Below are positions 36,505 to 45,263 of a stretch of 64,000 bases of DNA, piece by piece. Source of the stretch: Chromatiales bacterium (GTDB lineage Bacteria > Pseudomonadota > Gammaproteobacteria > Chromatiales > Chromatiaceae); the NCBI GenBank assembly GCA_028280505.1, contig JANQLO010000048.1:62001-126000 (forward strand). Reading direction: 5' to 3'. The position numbers were made by a program, and so were the translations under genes. Below the pieces are notes generated by a model. That model had not been told where the DNA came from and did no database searches. It saw only the letters and a program-made list of their open reading frames with translations. Positions within the stretch are counted from its first letter, which is position 1, and each line of letters begins with the position of its first letter.

Positions 36505-37602
36505 TCAACCAGGCAGGTCGGCATCCAGCGTCGCCGGCTTCTTCGAAACCAGAGCCTTATAAGACAAATGTCGTATCAGCATTCCAAACGGCATACGCAC
36601 CCAGTGCGAACGAACGAACAAAAGCCAATTGGCAATGGCGGTACTGGTCATGCCCAGGCGCTCAGGCGCGAGCACTCGCTCGATCAACCCGTGCATGAGC
36701 GATGCAAGTGGGAAGCTGGGCGCATATGGGCGCAGTGCACGAAGGAACTCGTCAGAAAGCACCAAACCGGCCAGCCGCTGTCCGGTGATGGCCGCATAGT
36801 ACAGCGGACGCCCACAATTCAGTTCGCGCGCACGTAGCAATAACTGTTCGTCGAAGCCGGGCTGCTCGGCGACGAAGTGTCGATACAAATCACAGAAATC
36901 GACCACGTCACGCAGCCCGCCACGCAGCTCGTCATTCATGAAAAGATGCACGGCGTTGTGCAGCAGCAGATCCGTCGGCGCCAACACCCATAGCTCACCC
37001 CCTTTGACGGCGGTTACTGATCGCGCCGTCTCCCAAAGCGCGTCGGCCTCGATTCGGATGCGACTGACCGGCGGCGCCAGATTGTGATGCAAATCGACCT
37101 CGATCTCGCGCATCGAGTGTTTAAGCGGCGGTACTTCATGCATCCACTCGCGATAATAATGCCGATCATAATCATCAAAATCGCCGCTCGGCTGCCAACC
37201 GGCACTCAGTAAGGCATCTTCTGCCTGCTCGACATCTTTTTTGGGCACCATAAGGTCGATGTCCGCAAGATTTCGCCAGCCGCTGGGAGGTAGCTCAGCG
37301 ACCAAATAGGCAACTCCTTTGAGAGCCATAACGGGAATGTGTTCGCGCGCCAAGACCTTGTGCACTTGACGCAGCTCTCTGAGCGCCTGACCTTGGACAT
37401 AGAGGGTCTGCGCCAGCGCACCTCGCATCTGATCCTGTATCCGCTGGGGCACCTCGACAATGAGCCCATGCTCCTCAAACAATCGTAAGCAACGTCCTAA
37501 CAAACGCGCACGGCGCATGAGCGGCAGAAAGTGATTCCACTCTTGCACTCCCCAGTCGCGGATCCTCTGCGGATCCCTCAGCACCTTACTCAGCAGATTC
37601 AT
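36505..37602 (-). CDS. Nucleotidyltransferase-family protein of HprK/PqqD-type system
   Basis: 365 residues from the ATG at 37602; a TTG at 37617 is an alternative. It matches the uncharacterised nucleotidyltransferase family often found with HprK-related kinases: PVMALKGVAYLVAELPP, WRNLADIDLMVPKKD with the paired acidic residues of the active site, and EIEVDLHHNLAPP. The fold implies transfer of a nucleotide to a protein or small molecule. It follows the HprK-related gene after a short gap and precedes the HAD phosphatase by 3 bases. Its substrate is unknown. Confidence 0.78.
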   Translation of the reverse strand: MNLLSKVLRDPQRIRDWGVQEWNHFLPLMRRARLLGRCLRLFEEHGLIVEVPQRIQDQMRGALAQTLYVQGQALRELRQVHKVLAREHIPVMALKGVAYLVAELPPSGWRNLADIDLMVPKKDVEQAEDALLSAGWQPSGDFDDYDRHYYREWMHEVPPLKHSMREIEVDLHHNLAPPVSRIRIEADALWETARSVTAVKGGELWVLAPTDLLLHNAVHLFMNDELRGGLRDVVDFCDLYRHFVAEQPGFDEQLLLRARELNCGRPLYYAAITGQRLAGLVLSDEFLRALRPYAPSFPLASLMHGLIERVLAPERLGMTSTAIANWLLFVRSHWVRMPFGMLIRHLSYKALVSKKPATLDADLPG

Positions 37603-37618
37603 GGCACCATGCGACAAG

Positions 37619-38512
37619 TCATTGGCGCACCAGTTCGGTGAGCCGTTCAGTCGCCCGATCCAAACGGCTGAAGGTGAAAGTGAAGCACTCTACCGTGCCA
37701 ATCATGTCCGCGACCGCACGAAAGGCAACCTCACCAAGCAGTTTGTAGTTGAAACAGTTGAATGCCATATGGCGGAAGGCTTCACCCTTGTCCAGCGGTC
37801 GCAGTTCCTCTTGCGCATCGGATTGGTACTTGGGAAAGACCAGCCAACGTGGTCGCGCCGGCCGATCCTGCTGCGCCAGACTCGACGCATCAGGCCGTAG
37901 GTGACGTACCCGCCCTTTACGCGTCTTTGGATAGGTCGGACCCAGGGATGCCGCAGGGTCGAATTCGAGAATCGCCTCGATCGATGCATTCTTCAGCGGG
38001 ATACCCCGCGGCATGGCCAACAGATCGCCCTTTTCCGGGCGCATCAAACCGAATTCATCCGACAGCAGACGTGCCCCGCGCAGATGTAACGCCGCCGACA
38101 AGGTGCTTTTACCGGACCCCGGAGTACCCGGCAGGATCAAGGCTTCGTCACCGAAGGCCACCGTTCCGGCGTGCAACATCATGTAACGGTGCGCACTTGT
38201 CGCGATGCACCAGTTCAAACCCCATTCGTACATGGGGAAGGCGTTCTCCAAAGGGTGTGGCTCGAAGGGCTGTATGCCATCCACCTCGAGCAGTGTCTGT
38301 GGCCGAATCCAGCGTCGATGGGAAAATGGACGGCGTATCCTGATTCGGTAATCGATGAGTGTCGACGCCGTGTCGCTGACGGCTTCGCGATAAAAATAGC
38401 TGAGCGTGTCGAGAAAACGCTGGTCCTCGGCATCTACCGCCACATTGAACGGTCCCGAACGCAGGATCAACGAATCTGGCTGGGGTTTGTCAAACACATT
38501 CACCGGCGGCAT
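37619..38512 (-). CDS. HPr kinase-related protein (HprK-related kinase A type)
   Basis: 297 residues from the ATG at 38512; a TTG at 38533 also opens the frame. A Walker A motif GTPGSGKST at 129-137 sits in LILPGTPGSGKSTLSAALHLRG, followed by LLSDEFGLM, as in the C-terminal kinase domain of HprK. There is no HPr protein gene nearby, and the N-terminal half does not match HprK/P. This form belongs to the HPr-rel-A group, which co-occurs with a PqqD-like chaperone and a nucleotidyltransferase, exactly as here. It probably phosphorylates a protein or peptide target. Confidence 0.8.
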   Translation of the reverse strand: MPPVNVFDKPQPDSLILRSGPFNVAVDAEDQRFLDTLSYFYREAVSDTASTLIDYRIRIRRPFSHRRWIRPQTLLEVDGIQPFEPHPLENAFPMYEWGLNWCIATSAHRYMMLHAGTVAFGDEALILPGTPGSGKSTLSAALHLRGARLLSDEFGLMRPEKGDLLAMPRGIPLKNASIEAILEFDPAASLGPTYPKTRKGRVRHLRPDASSLAQQDRPARPRWLVFPKYQSDAQEELRPLDKGEAFRHMAFNCFNYKLLGEVAFRAVADMIGTVECFTFTFSRLDRATERLTELVRQ

Positions 38513-38596
38513 TCTAACCCGGGGATGGGGCAAGAAGGACGATGATCACAGCGAATCCGGCTGCGGCGAGCGACAAACGGCTGTCGCCTGGAGCCG

Positions 38597-38917
38597 TCAA
38601 GATATCGTGGTGTCGACGAGCTCGGCAGAATGCAAGGACTGTAATGCGACGAAAGTTTTTTGTGCCTCGACAGAATCGGCACCGAAGACATCACCGTCGG
38701 AGATTTCTTCGAGCAGTTGGAGCGTACTGCGAGGCTCTTGGCCTATGTGCTGCAGCAATAACGCCGGCAGAGGATTCAGCAGGTGAGTTTCACCGGTTCC
38801 ATGATCAAAAACGGCGCAATACTCGTCGGTATCGACCCAAGAAAGTTCGTTTCCAGGATCGCGCCACCAGCCGGTCTGCTCGATTTCAGACGCAGGAAGA
38901 GCCCCCCTGCGTATCAT
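38597..38917 (-). CDS. PqqD-like peptide chaperone of HPr-rel-A system
   Basis: 106 residues. The PqqD-like core is AVFDHGTGETHLLNPLPALLLQHI (read in part: GTGETHLLNP, LLLQHIG) and TLQLLEEISDG, the winged-helix form that binds precursor peptides for radical-SAM or other modifying enzymes. Here it is instead placed before an HprK-related kinase, as in the HPr-rel-A systems. Its ATG overlaps the stop of the exported protein gene (ATGA), indicating coupled synthesis. A 63-base gap follows before the kinase frame opens. Confidence 0.75.
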   Translation of the reverse strand: MIRRGALPASEIEQTGWWRDPGNELSWVDTDEYCAVFDHGTGETHLLNPLPALLLQHIGQEPRSTLQLLEEISDGDVFGADSVEAQKTFVALQSLHSAELVDTTIS

Positions 38918-39627
38918 CCTTGAGTAAAGGTGTACTGACTCGCGCCTATCATCGAGTTCATGCAGGTCGCGGTAATACCCTGATAGTCGCCATGATGCGC
39001 ACCCCTTGCAGTGTGTACCTTGGCCTCGGGGTAAATACCCTCAATCACGAAGTCCCGATCTTGTACACCGCCAACTTCTCGCGCATAACCGATAACCGCA
39101 AATCCGGCGACGCTGCCGCTGGCTTGAAGACAGGTTTTTCCCCACTTGTTCGTTATCGACAGCGTACTGCCATTCAAAAAGGCCCTGACATCCTGGTCAT
39201 TGTACGGATCACCGGCAAAACGCTCCGCAAGACTGTGGCCGTCCGGAAGGAGCTTTAAAAGGTGTGCGCCTGAATTTGTAGGGTCTACTTGAACAATCGT
39301 GACGCCAGCTGAAAGCTGGCTGGAACTAATCCCGGTACCCCGTAAACTCACGTAGCTACCATTGGATTTCTTAACCCGGCTATAGCTGGTGAACACCCAA
39401 TGCGTGAGATATTGATACAGAAACGGCCCGGCTTGACTGGAACCTGGCTGCACCGGACCAGGGTGTAACGTTAGATTGTCCCGAATGTTTTTTGTGCACT
39501 GAAAAGCACTGGCATTCGCAAATGCGGACCCCGGCTGCAGAGTCGCCACGACCGGCGCTGCGGAAAGCGCTTTAAAAAGTCGGCGCCGTTTATTTGAAAT
39601 GTTGTCGTCGTGAGCTGCCATTGCCAC
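38914..39627 (-). CDS. Exported protein with Tat-like signal, possible client of HprK/PqqD system
   Basis: 237 residues from the GTG at 39627, 5 bases after AGGAG; an ATG two codons later is possible. KRRRLFKALSAAPVVATL (about 13-30) is a Tat-like signal ending in an AFA motif. The mature part is Ser/Gly/Tyr-rich with predicted beta strands (YVSLRGTGISSSQLSAGVTIVQVD and similar short runs), three cysteines, and a C-terminus GASQYTFTQG. No family is recognised. As the first gene, coupled by ATGA to the PqqD-like gene, it is the best candidate for the protein that the system modifies. Confidence 0.65.
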   Translation of the reverse strand: MAMAAHDDNISNKRRRLFKALSAAPVVATLQPGSAFANASAFQCTKNIRDNLTLHPGPVQPGSSQAGPFLYQYLTHWVFTSYSRVKKSNGSYVSLRGTGISSSQLSAGVTIVQVDPTNSGAHLLKLLPDGHSLAERFAGDPYNDQDVRAFLNGSTLSITNKWGKTCLQASGSVAGFAVIGYAREVGGVQDRDFVIEGIYPEAKVHTARGAHHGDYQGITATCMNSMIGASQYTFTQG

Positions 39628-39733
39628 TAACTCTCCTAGAGACGGTAAACCTTAAGCATTTTTAATGCCAATACCGTATCTCATTGTTTATAAAAGCACG
39701 TCCTGTCCTTTACCCAGACATCTGATGAACAAG

Positions 39734-39750
39734 TGTCAAATATTCTGACA
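39734..39750. promoter_or_regulatory. Dyad TGTCA-N7-TGACA, possible operator
   Basis: A perfect 5-base inverted repeat with an AT-rich 7-base spacer lies 107 bases upstream of the exported-protein gene, in the AT-rich region (39628-39832) between it and amgK. It could be an operator for the operon reading left; it could also be chance. Confidence 0.3.
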
Positions 39751-39832
39751 GCGCTTTGGGAACAGAATACCCACCTAGAAGTCAGGTGCGGACAAAGTCT
39801 ACATGCGAAGCATGACCGGCAAAAGGCAGCCC

Positions 39833-40831
39833 TCAGTTCGGCGACAATCCAAATTCGGGTAACACACGCGTCTCCATAAAATCGGCCAAATCGGCCACAC
39901 CTTCATGGATTTTCCCAACATCGATAATGTAGCGCAGCGTCCGCGGGATGTCCCCCAGGTAGTTCGATTTGCCGTCGCGATGATTCAGGCGAGCGAAGAT
40001 ACCGGCCGCCTTGAGATGTCTTTGCACACCCATCAAATCGAACCAGGCGAGAAAGGTCTTTCGGTCAACGCCATCGAGCAACGAGGTCTGAGCGGCGGCT
40101 TCAAAATAGCCGTTCAACCAGACGTCCAAGCGCCGCTGCGGCCATGAGATATAGCAGTCGCGCAGCAAAGAAACCAGATCATAGGTGATCGGCCCTGCAA
40201 CAGCGTCCTGAAAATCGATGACACCCGGATTTACGCCATCAACCACCATAAGGTTTCGCGAATGATAATCGCGGTGAACGAACACCACGGGCTGCGCGAG
40301 TGCGCTATCGATCAGCAGCTCGAAAGTTTGCGCGAGCATGGCGTGTTCGGAATCGTTCAGCGCCAATCCCAAATGCCTGGACAACAGCCAGTCCGGGAAA
40401 AGCCGCATCTCGCGCATTAACATCGCGCGATCGTAAGGCGGCAGCGCATCACTGTCCGCCGACCGCTGCATCGTCAACAGCGCAGCGAGGGCGTCCCCAT
40501 AAAGGACATCGGCCGAAGCTTCATGCAGATGATCGAGGTAGGCTCGATTACCGAGATCCTCCAGTAACAGAAAGCCCTTTAGCAGATCACCGGCATGAAT
40601 CTTCGGAACATGCAGCCCGACAGCCGACAGCCGTTCGGCGACCCTGACGAAAGGTCCACAATCTTCTTTATCCGGCGGTGCGTCCATCGCGACCAGCGTC
40701 GAGCCGTTATCCAAGGTTATCCGGAAGTAGCGCCGGAAACTGGCGTCAGTCGACGCCGGGGCCACGCTGAACCGGGATAAACCACAGGTCTGCTCAAGCC
40801 AACACTCGAGCTGGCGCAGACGATCGGGCAT
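39833..40831 (-). CDS. amgK: AmgK-like anomeric MurNAc/GlcNAc kinase
   Basis: 332 residues of the aminoglycoside phosphotransferase (APH) fold. The ATP-binding half has DASFRRYFRI and TLVAMDAPP; the catalytic loop is VHRDYHSRNLMV, with the metal site VIDFQDA. Divergence from lptD is the arrangement seen in Pseudomonas, where AmgK phosphorylates MurNAc in peptidoglycan recycling and murU follows. No murU is adjacent here, so the sugar specificity is inferred from synteny. Confidence 0.82.
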   Translation of the reverse strand: MPDRLRQLECWLEQTCGLSRFSVAPASTDASFRRYFRITLDNGSTLVAMDAPPDKEDCGPFVRVAERLSAVGLHVPKIHAGDLLKGFLLLEDLGNRAYLDHLHEASADVLYGDALAALLTMQRSADSDALPPYDRAMLMREMRLFPDWLLSRHLGLALNDSEHAMLAQTFELLIDSALAQPVVFVHRDYHSRNLMVVDGVNPGVIDFQDAVAGPITYDLVSLLRDCYISWPQRRLDVWLNGYFEAAAQTSLLDGVDRKTFLAWFDLMGVQRHLKAAGIFARLNHRDGKSNYLGDIPRTLRYIIDVGKIHEGVADLADFMETRVLPEFGLSPN

Positions 40832-41088
40832 TGAAATCCTCTATCGCTAACGGTACCGACAGCGAAATCCGCCGACGGTAATTGAAGAAAACCTTATTCT
40901 ATGAGATTTTAGCCGCCTCCAAAGCATCGCCGAATAGGCATTCTGCTGCGCAAGTCCTGATACGGAGGCGGTGGGTCGTTCCGCTGCCGGTATCCGGTGC
41001 GCGTGCGGTGAAAGACAAGATTTTAAAGATCGATCACGTGTCAGGGACAAGCTTCAAGGCCATCTGCCCAAACAGACTCCGTACAGCC

Positions 41089-43911
41089 ATGCGATGCAAC
41101 GGGAACCTCCTCCGTCTGGGCCTCGCCAGTTTGTGCCTGCTACACGGCAACCTCTTCGCCGCCGAACCAATCTGGGATTGCCGTGTCGGTGCGGACGGCA
41201 AAAGTTGGGTTTGTGCCAAAGACGGCCAACCGGTAGAGGATCGGACGACCCCCGATGCGCCGACGGCGACCGTAACCCGGCCACTTGCGGAACCTGCACC
41301 CGCAAAGGCAACAGCACTGCCCCCGTCTACGACGACATCGGCCGAAACGGCGCCGAGCTCGAACAAAACCCAATTCAAAAAAACCGTCGAGCCACCTAAA
41401 ACCGAGCCAATAACTGACACTGATACAAAAAAACCGGCCTCGGACATTAGCCCCTCACAACAGCCAAAAGCCCAAGACAAAGTCGAGAAGAGGGCCGCGC
41501 GAACCACCGAACCACCGGCCCGAACAACAACGACCGAAACCGACAAAGAAGCTCTGCGCACAGAGCCGGAAATGCCCAACCTGGCGGCACCTCCACACCG
41601 GGAACCGTCTGCAACACCAGAACCACATGCCACCAAGACCCATTCAACGACCCCGGCACCCGCTACCGAGACCGGGTCGGTAACGGATGCACACCAAGAG
41701 CGGGCAGATAAACCTTTGGCAACCGCCGGCAGTGCCGTCACCGGTGGTATCGATGCCGGCATCGATTGGATGAGTTGTGGGATCACGCAGCCGAACGACC
41801 GGGCTGGTGACAACACTCCGATAGACGATGCGACCGCGCCTGTTTTGGTCAGCGCCGATGCGGCGGTTGCCGAACTTGACCCGGAAACTGCCGTGTTCAG
41901 CGGCAACGTCACACTAATCCAAGGCACCATGCGACTAGACGCGGCGGAGGTACGACTTAACCGGCGCACGGGTGAGGCCGAAGCCATGGGTGGATTTGTG
42001 CTGAATCGCCCGGATATTCGCGTCGCCGGGACTAATGCACGTTACCTATTGTCCTCGGAACAGGGACAAATCGATCAAGCGAGCTACCGCGTACCGTCGG
42101 CCCGTGCACGTGGCGATGCAGCACACGCCGAGTTACTGGACGATGGCCAAAGCCGCTATCGCGACATCAACTACTCGACCTGCCGGCCGGGCGAGGACGA
42201 CTGGCTGCTGAGCGCCGAAACGCTTGAACTCGATCGCGTAGAAGGCCGGGGACTCGCACACCATGCGACGCTGCGCTTCATGGGCGTGCCCTTGCTTTAT
42301 TCGCCGGTGTTCAGTTTTCCGATCGATGACCGTCGGCGCTCGGGTCTGCTGGTCCCCTCCGTCGGAAGCAGCAGCAATACGGGCTTCGATCTGAGTGTGC
42401 CTTATTATTTCAATCTGGCGCCGAATTACGATTTCACTTTCACACCCCGACTAATGGCCAAGCGAGGGTTACTGCTCGGTGGTGAATTCCGCTTTCTCAC
42501 CGAAGACAGCGACGGTACGGTCATTGCCGAACTGCTGCCCGATGATAGTGAATACGACGAAGGCGACCAACGCGGAAGCTTATCCATAACCGCAAACAAA
42601 CGCTTCAACGCGCGAACCACCGCGAATGTTCGCCTAAATTACGTCTCTGATCGCGATTACCTTTCAGATCTCGGCAATAGCTTGGCGGCAACCAGCACTG
42701 TTTTTGCCGAACGTACCGGCGACCTTCGCTATTACGGTGACACTTGGGATCTAATTGCCAGGGCGCAGTACTATCAAACGATAGATGACAGCATCGCCCC
42801 CGCCAACCGCCCCTACGGCCGTTTACCACAACTGCAAATCGACCTAGAGAACCCGGACGGTATCGCCAGCACAACGTATCATCTGGATGCCGAATATGTG
42901 AATTTTTATCGACGCGACGCTTTACGCGGCCATCGCTTCGACCTATTCCCGGCAATCAGCCTGCCGCTGGAACACGACTGGGCCTATCTGGAACCCAAGA
43001 TCGGCGCACGCTATACAGCCTATCGCCTAAGCAACCAAACAGCAGACCTGAGCGACTCACCGTCTACGTTGAACGGCCTATTCAGTCTTGATGGCGGACT
43101 TTTTTTCGACCGTAATACGCGCTATTTCGACATCGCCGCCACGCAAACGTTGGAACCTCGGTTCTACTACCTTTTCGTTCCGGACAAAAATCAGGACGAT
43201 CAACCGGTGTTCGACACCGGCGCGCTGAATTTTAGCTTCGACAATCTATTCAGAGAGAACCGTTTCAACGGCCCAGACCGCTTCGGCGACGCTAACCAAC
43301 TCGTACTCGCATTGACCAGTCGGGTGTTGTCATCAACCACTGGCGCGGAACTGCTACGCGCCAGCATCGGTCAGACCCTATTTTTTGAGGACCGCGGCGT
43401 CACGCTGCCGGGCGAGACGGTCGCTGACGACAGCACGTCGGCGTTGGCCGGCGAGGTCGCCGCCACACTGGGTAGAGGCTGGCGAACTCGCGCCGGTCTC
43501 GAATGGAATCCGCATGAAGGTAGCAACGGCAAAATAGAGCAGGCGTTAGCGCAACTGAGCTATCGGGACAATAACCAACGCTTGCTCAATGCCGCCTATC
43601 GACTGCGCGACGGCATAATCAAACAAACGGACCTGGCTGCGATCTGGCCTCTTAACGAACAATTCACCTTGATTGGGCGACATAATTATTCGCTTGAAGA
43701 CAACCGTTTGCTGGAAGCGCTCGCCGGCGTGGAGTATGGCCAATGTTGCTGGCGAATCCGTGCCATGGTGCGCAAGCACACCGACGGCGCAGGCGAAGAT
43801 CACAACTTGGCCTTTTTAATCCAACTCGAACTCAACGGGTTAGGACGATTAGGCGACGATATCGACCAAACCCTAAGACGCGGCATCTACGGATACCGAA
43901 CCAATGACTAG
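41089..43911 (+). CDS. lptD: LPS-assembly outer-membrane protein LptD
   Basis: 940 residues from the ATG at 41089, which opens a signal peptide (NLLRLGLASLCLLHGNLFA); the frame is open from 40882. A linker at about residues 45-220 is rich in Pro, Thr, Lys and Glu and is much longer than usual. It is followed by an LptA-like (OstA) jellyroll starting VFSGNVTLIQGTMRLDAAEVR (in part) and a 26-strand-type barrel. Cysteines C31, C42 and C230 and the C-terminal pair in YGQCCWRIR could form the required disulfides. LptD with LptE inserts LPS in the outer leaflet. It overlaps surA by 8 bases. Confidence 0.93.
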   Translation: MRCNGNLLRLGLASLCLLHGNLFAAEPIWDCRVGADGKSWVCAKDGQPVEDRTTPDAPTATVTRPLAEPAPAKATALPPSTTTSAETAPSSNKTQFKKTVEPPKTEPITDTDTKKPASDISPSQQPKAQDKVEKRAARTTEPPARTTTTETDKEALRTEPEMPNLAAPPHREPSATPEPHATKTHSTTPAPATETGSVTDAHQERADKPLATAGSAVTGGIDAGIDWMSCGITQPNDRAGDNTPIDDATAPVLVSADAAVAELDPETAVFSGNVTLIQGTMRLDAAEVRLNRRTGEAEAMGGFVLNRPDIRVAGTNARYLLSSEQGQIDQASYRVPSARARGDAAHAELLDDGQSRYRDINYSTCRPGEDDWLLSAETLELDRVEGRGLAHHATLRFMGVPLLYSPVFSFPIDDRRRSGLLVPSVGSSSNTGFDLSVPYYFNLAPNYDFTFTPRLMAKRGLLLGGEFRFLTEDSDGTVIAELLPDDSEYDEGDQRGSLSITANKRFNARTTANVRLNYVSDRDYLSDLGNSLAATSTVFAERTGDLRYYGDTWDLIARAQYYQTIDDSIAPANRPYGRLPQLQIDLENPDGIASTTYHLDAEYVNFYRRDALRGHRFDLFPAISLPLEHDWAYLEPKIGARYTAYRLSNQTADLSDSPSTLNGLFSLDGGLFFDRNTRYFDIAATQTLEPRFYYLFVPDKNQDDQPVFDTGALNFSFDNLFRENRFNGPDRFGDANQLVLALTSRVLSSTTGAELLRASIGQTLFFEDRGVTLPGETVADDSTSALAGEVAATLGRGWRTRAGLEWNPHEGSNGKIEQALAQLSYRDNNQRLLNAAYRLRDGIIKQTDLAAIWPLNEQFTLIGRHNYSLEDNRLLEALAGVEYGQCCWRIRAMVRKHTDGAGEDHNLAFLIQLELNGLGRLGDDIDQTLRRGIYGYRTND

Positions 43912-45214
43912 AACCATACGACACACCTTTTACAAGATCTTGCTGCCCATGCTGGTAACCATCGCAGCGCCCGTAACCGCCGAACAACCCTTGCTGATCG
44001 ACCGCATTATCGCCGTGGTCGGCGAGGACGTCGTCATGCTAAGCGAGCTGCGCCTCGAAGCCACCAAGTTACAAAAGCGCCTTGGACAGCGGGGCGTATC
44101 GCCCATGCCGAGCACCGCGGCAATTCAAAAAAGGGCTTTCGATACCTTGGTGATGAACAAACTGCAGCTCGCCGAAGCCTCGCGGCTGGGCATTGAAGCC
44201 GATGAAGAGACCGTAACCCGCGCATTGGCCGCGATCGCGCAGAACAACCAGATATCGGTCGCCGAACTACGCAACACCTTGGAAGCCGAAGGCATGGACT
44301 TCGAGGCATTTCGCCAATCCATGCGCGACGAGATCGTGGTACGCCGCCTGCGCAACCGCGAGGTAACCAATCGCATCCAGGTGACCAAATCCGAAATCGA
44401 CAGCTATCTCGAGCGCAGCGGCGGCGCCGATGGGCGGGTCGCGGTCCGTCTGTTTTACATCCAGATCGCCTCACCCGACGGCGCAAGCCCGGAACAGCGC
44501 GAACAGGCTCGTCTCCAAGCCGCCGATATCGTCGACCGGTTGAACAAGGGCGAGGATTTCCGCACCCTAGCCCAACAGCTCTCCAGCGACCAAAGCGGTC
44601 TGCAAGGAGGCGACCTGGGTTGGATCGAGGTCAACAGCATTCCGCCACTGTTCCAGCCACATGTCGCCAAGATGCAAAAGGGCGAGGTGCGCGGGCCGAT
44701 CGCCGCCGGTCGAGGGTTCCATATTTTACAACTCGAAGACGTAAAAACCGGAGCAACCAAGATCGTGCGACAAACCCATGCACGTCATATCCTGATCCGT
44801 ACCAACGAAGTCACCTCCGACGAAGACGCTCGTCTGCGCTTAGATCAGCTGCGTGATCGCATCCTCAACGGCGATGACTTCGAAACCCTGGCCCGCTCGA
44901 ATTCCGACGACCAGGCCTCGGCGATCAAAGGTGGCGACCTCGGCTGGTCGAGTCCGGGCAATCTGGTGCCTCTGTTCGAGGAACAAATGGATTTGCTGGC
45001 GATCGACGAAGTAAGCCGTCCATTCGAAACACAGTTCGGCTGGCACATCGTGCAGGTGTTGGGACGCCGCGACTACGACGCGACCGATGAAACGCTGCGC
45101 GACCAAGCGCGCAAGGCCGTACGCGACGAGAAGGCTAAAGAGGCCTTGGAAAACTACCTGCGGCGGCTACGCGACGAGGCCTACATCGAATTGCGCCTAG
45201 AAGACACCGGCTGA
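43904..45214 (+). CDS. surA: Periplasmic chaperone / prolyl isomerase SurA
   Basis: 436 residues. A signal peptide (FYKILLPMLVTIAAPVTA) precedes the N-terminal chaperone region (LLIDRIIAVVGEDVVMLSEL) and two parvulin domains, near 175-280 (EDFRTLAQQLSSDQSGLQGGDLGW) and 285-390 (ARHILIRTNE, GGDLGWSSPG). It delivers outer-membrane barrels, LptD among them, to the BAM complex. The overlap with lptD and the position before pdxA follow the conserved gammaproteobacterial order. Confidence 0.95.
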   Translation: MTRTIRHTFYKILLPMLVTIAAPVTAEQPLLIDRIIAVVGEDVVMLSELRLEATKLQKRLGQRGVSPMPSTAAIQKRAFDTLVMNKLQLAEASRLGIEADEETVTRALAAIAQNNQISVAELRNTLEAEGMDFEAFRQSMRDEIVVRRLRNREVTNRIQVTKSEIDSYLERSGGADGRVAVRLFYIQIASPDGASPEQREQARLQAADIVDRLNKGEDFRTLAQQLSSDQSGLQGGDLGWIEVNSIPPLFQPHVAKMQKGEVRGPIAAGRGFHILQLEDVKTGATKIVRQTHARHILIRTNEVTSDEDARLRLDQLRDRILNGDDFETLARSNSDDQASAIKGGDLGWSSPGNLVPLFEEQMDLLAIDEVSRPFETQFGWHIVQVLGRRDYDATDETLRDQARKAVRDEKAKEALENYLRRLRDEAYIELRLEDTG

Positions 45215-45263
45215 ACGTGACCGGCCGCCGCTCTACACATCGCCGATCGGTTCAGTTCCGCCG

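Noticed and set aside
41034..41987. 317-codon Val/Ser/Gly-rich frame opposite the LptD linker
   Set aside because: It mirrors the low-complexity Pro/Thr linker of lptD and has no ribosome site or known motif.
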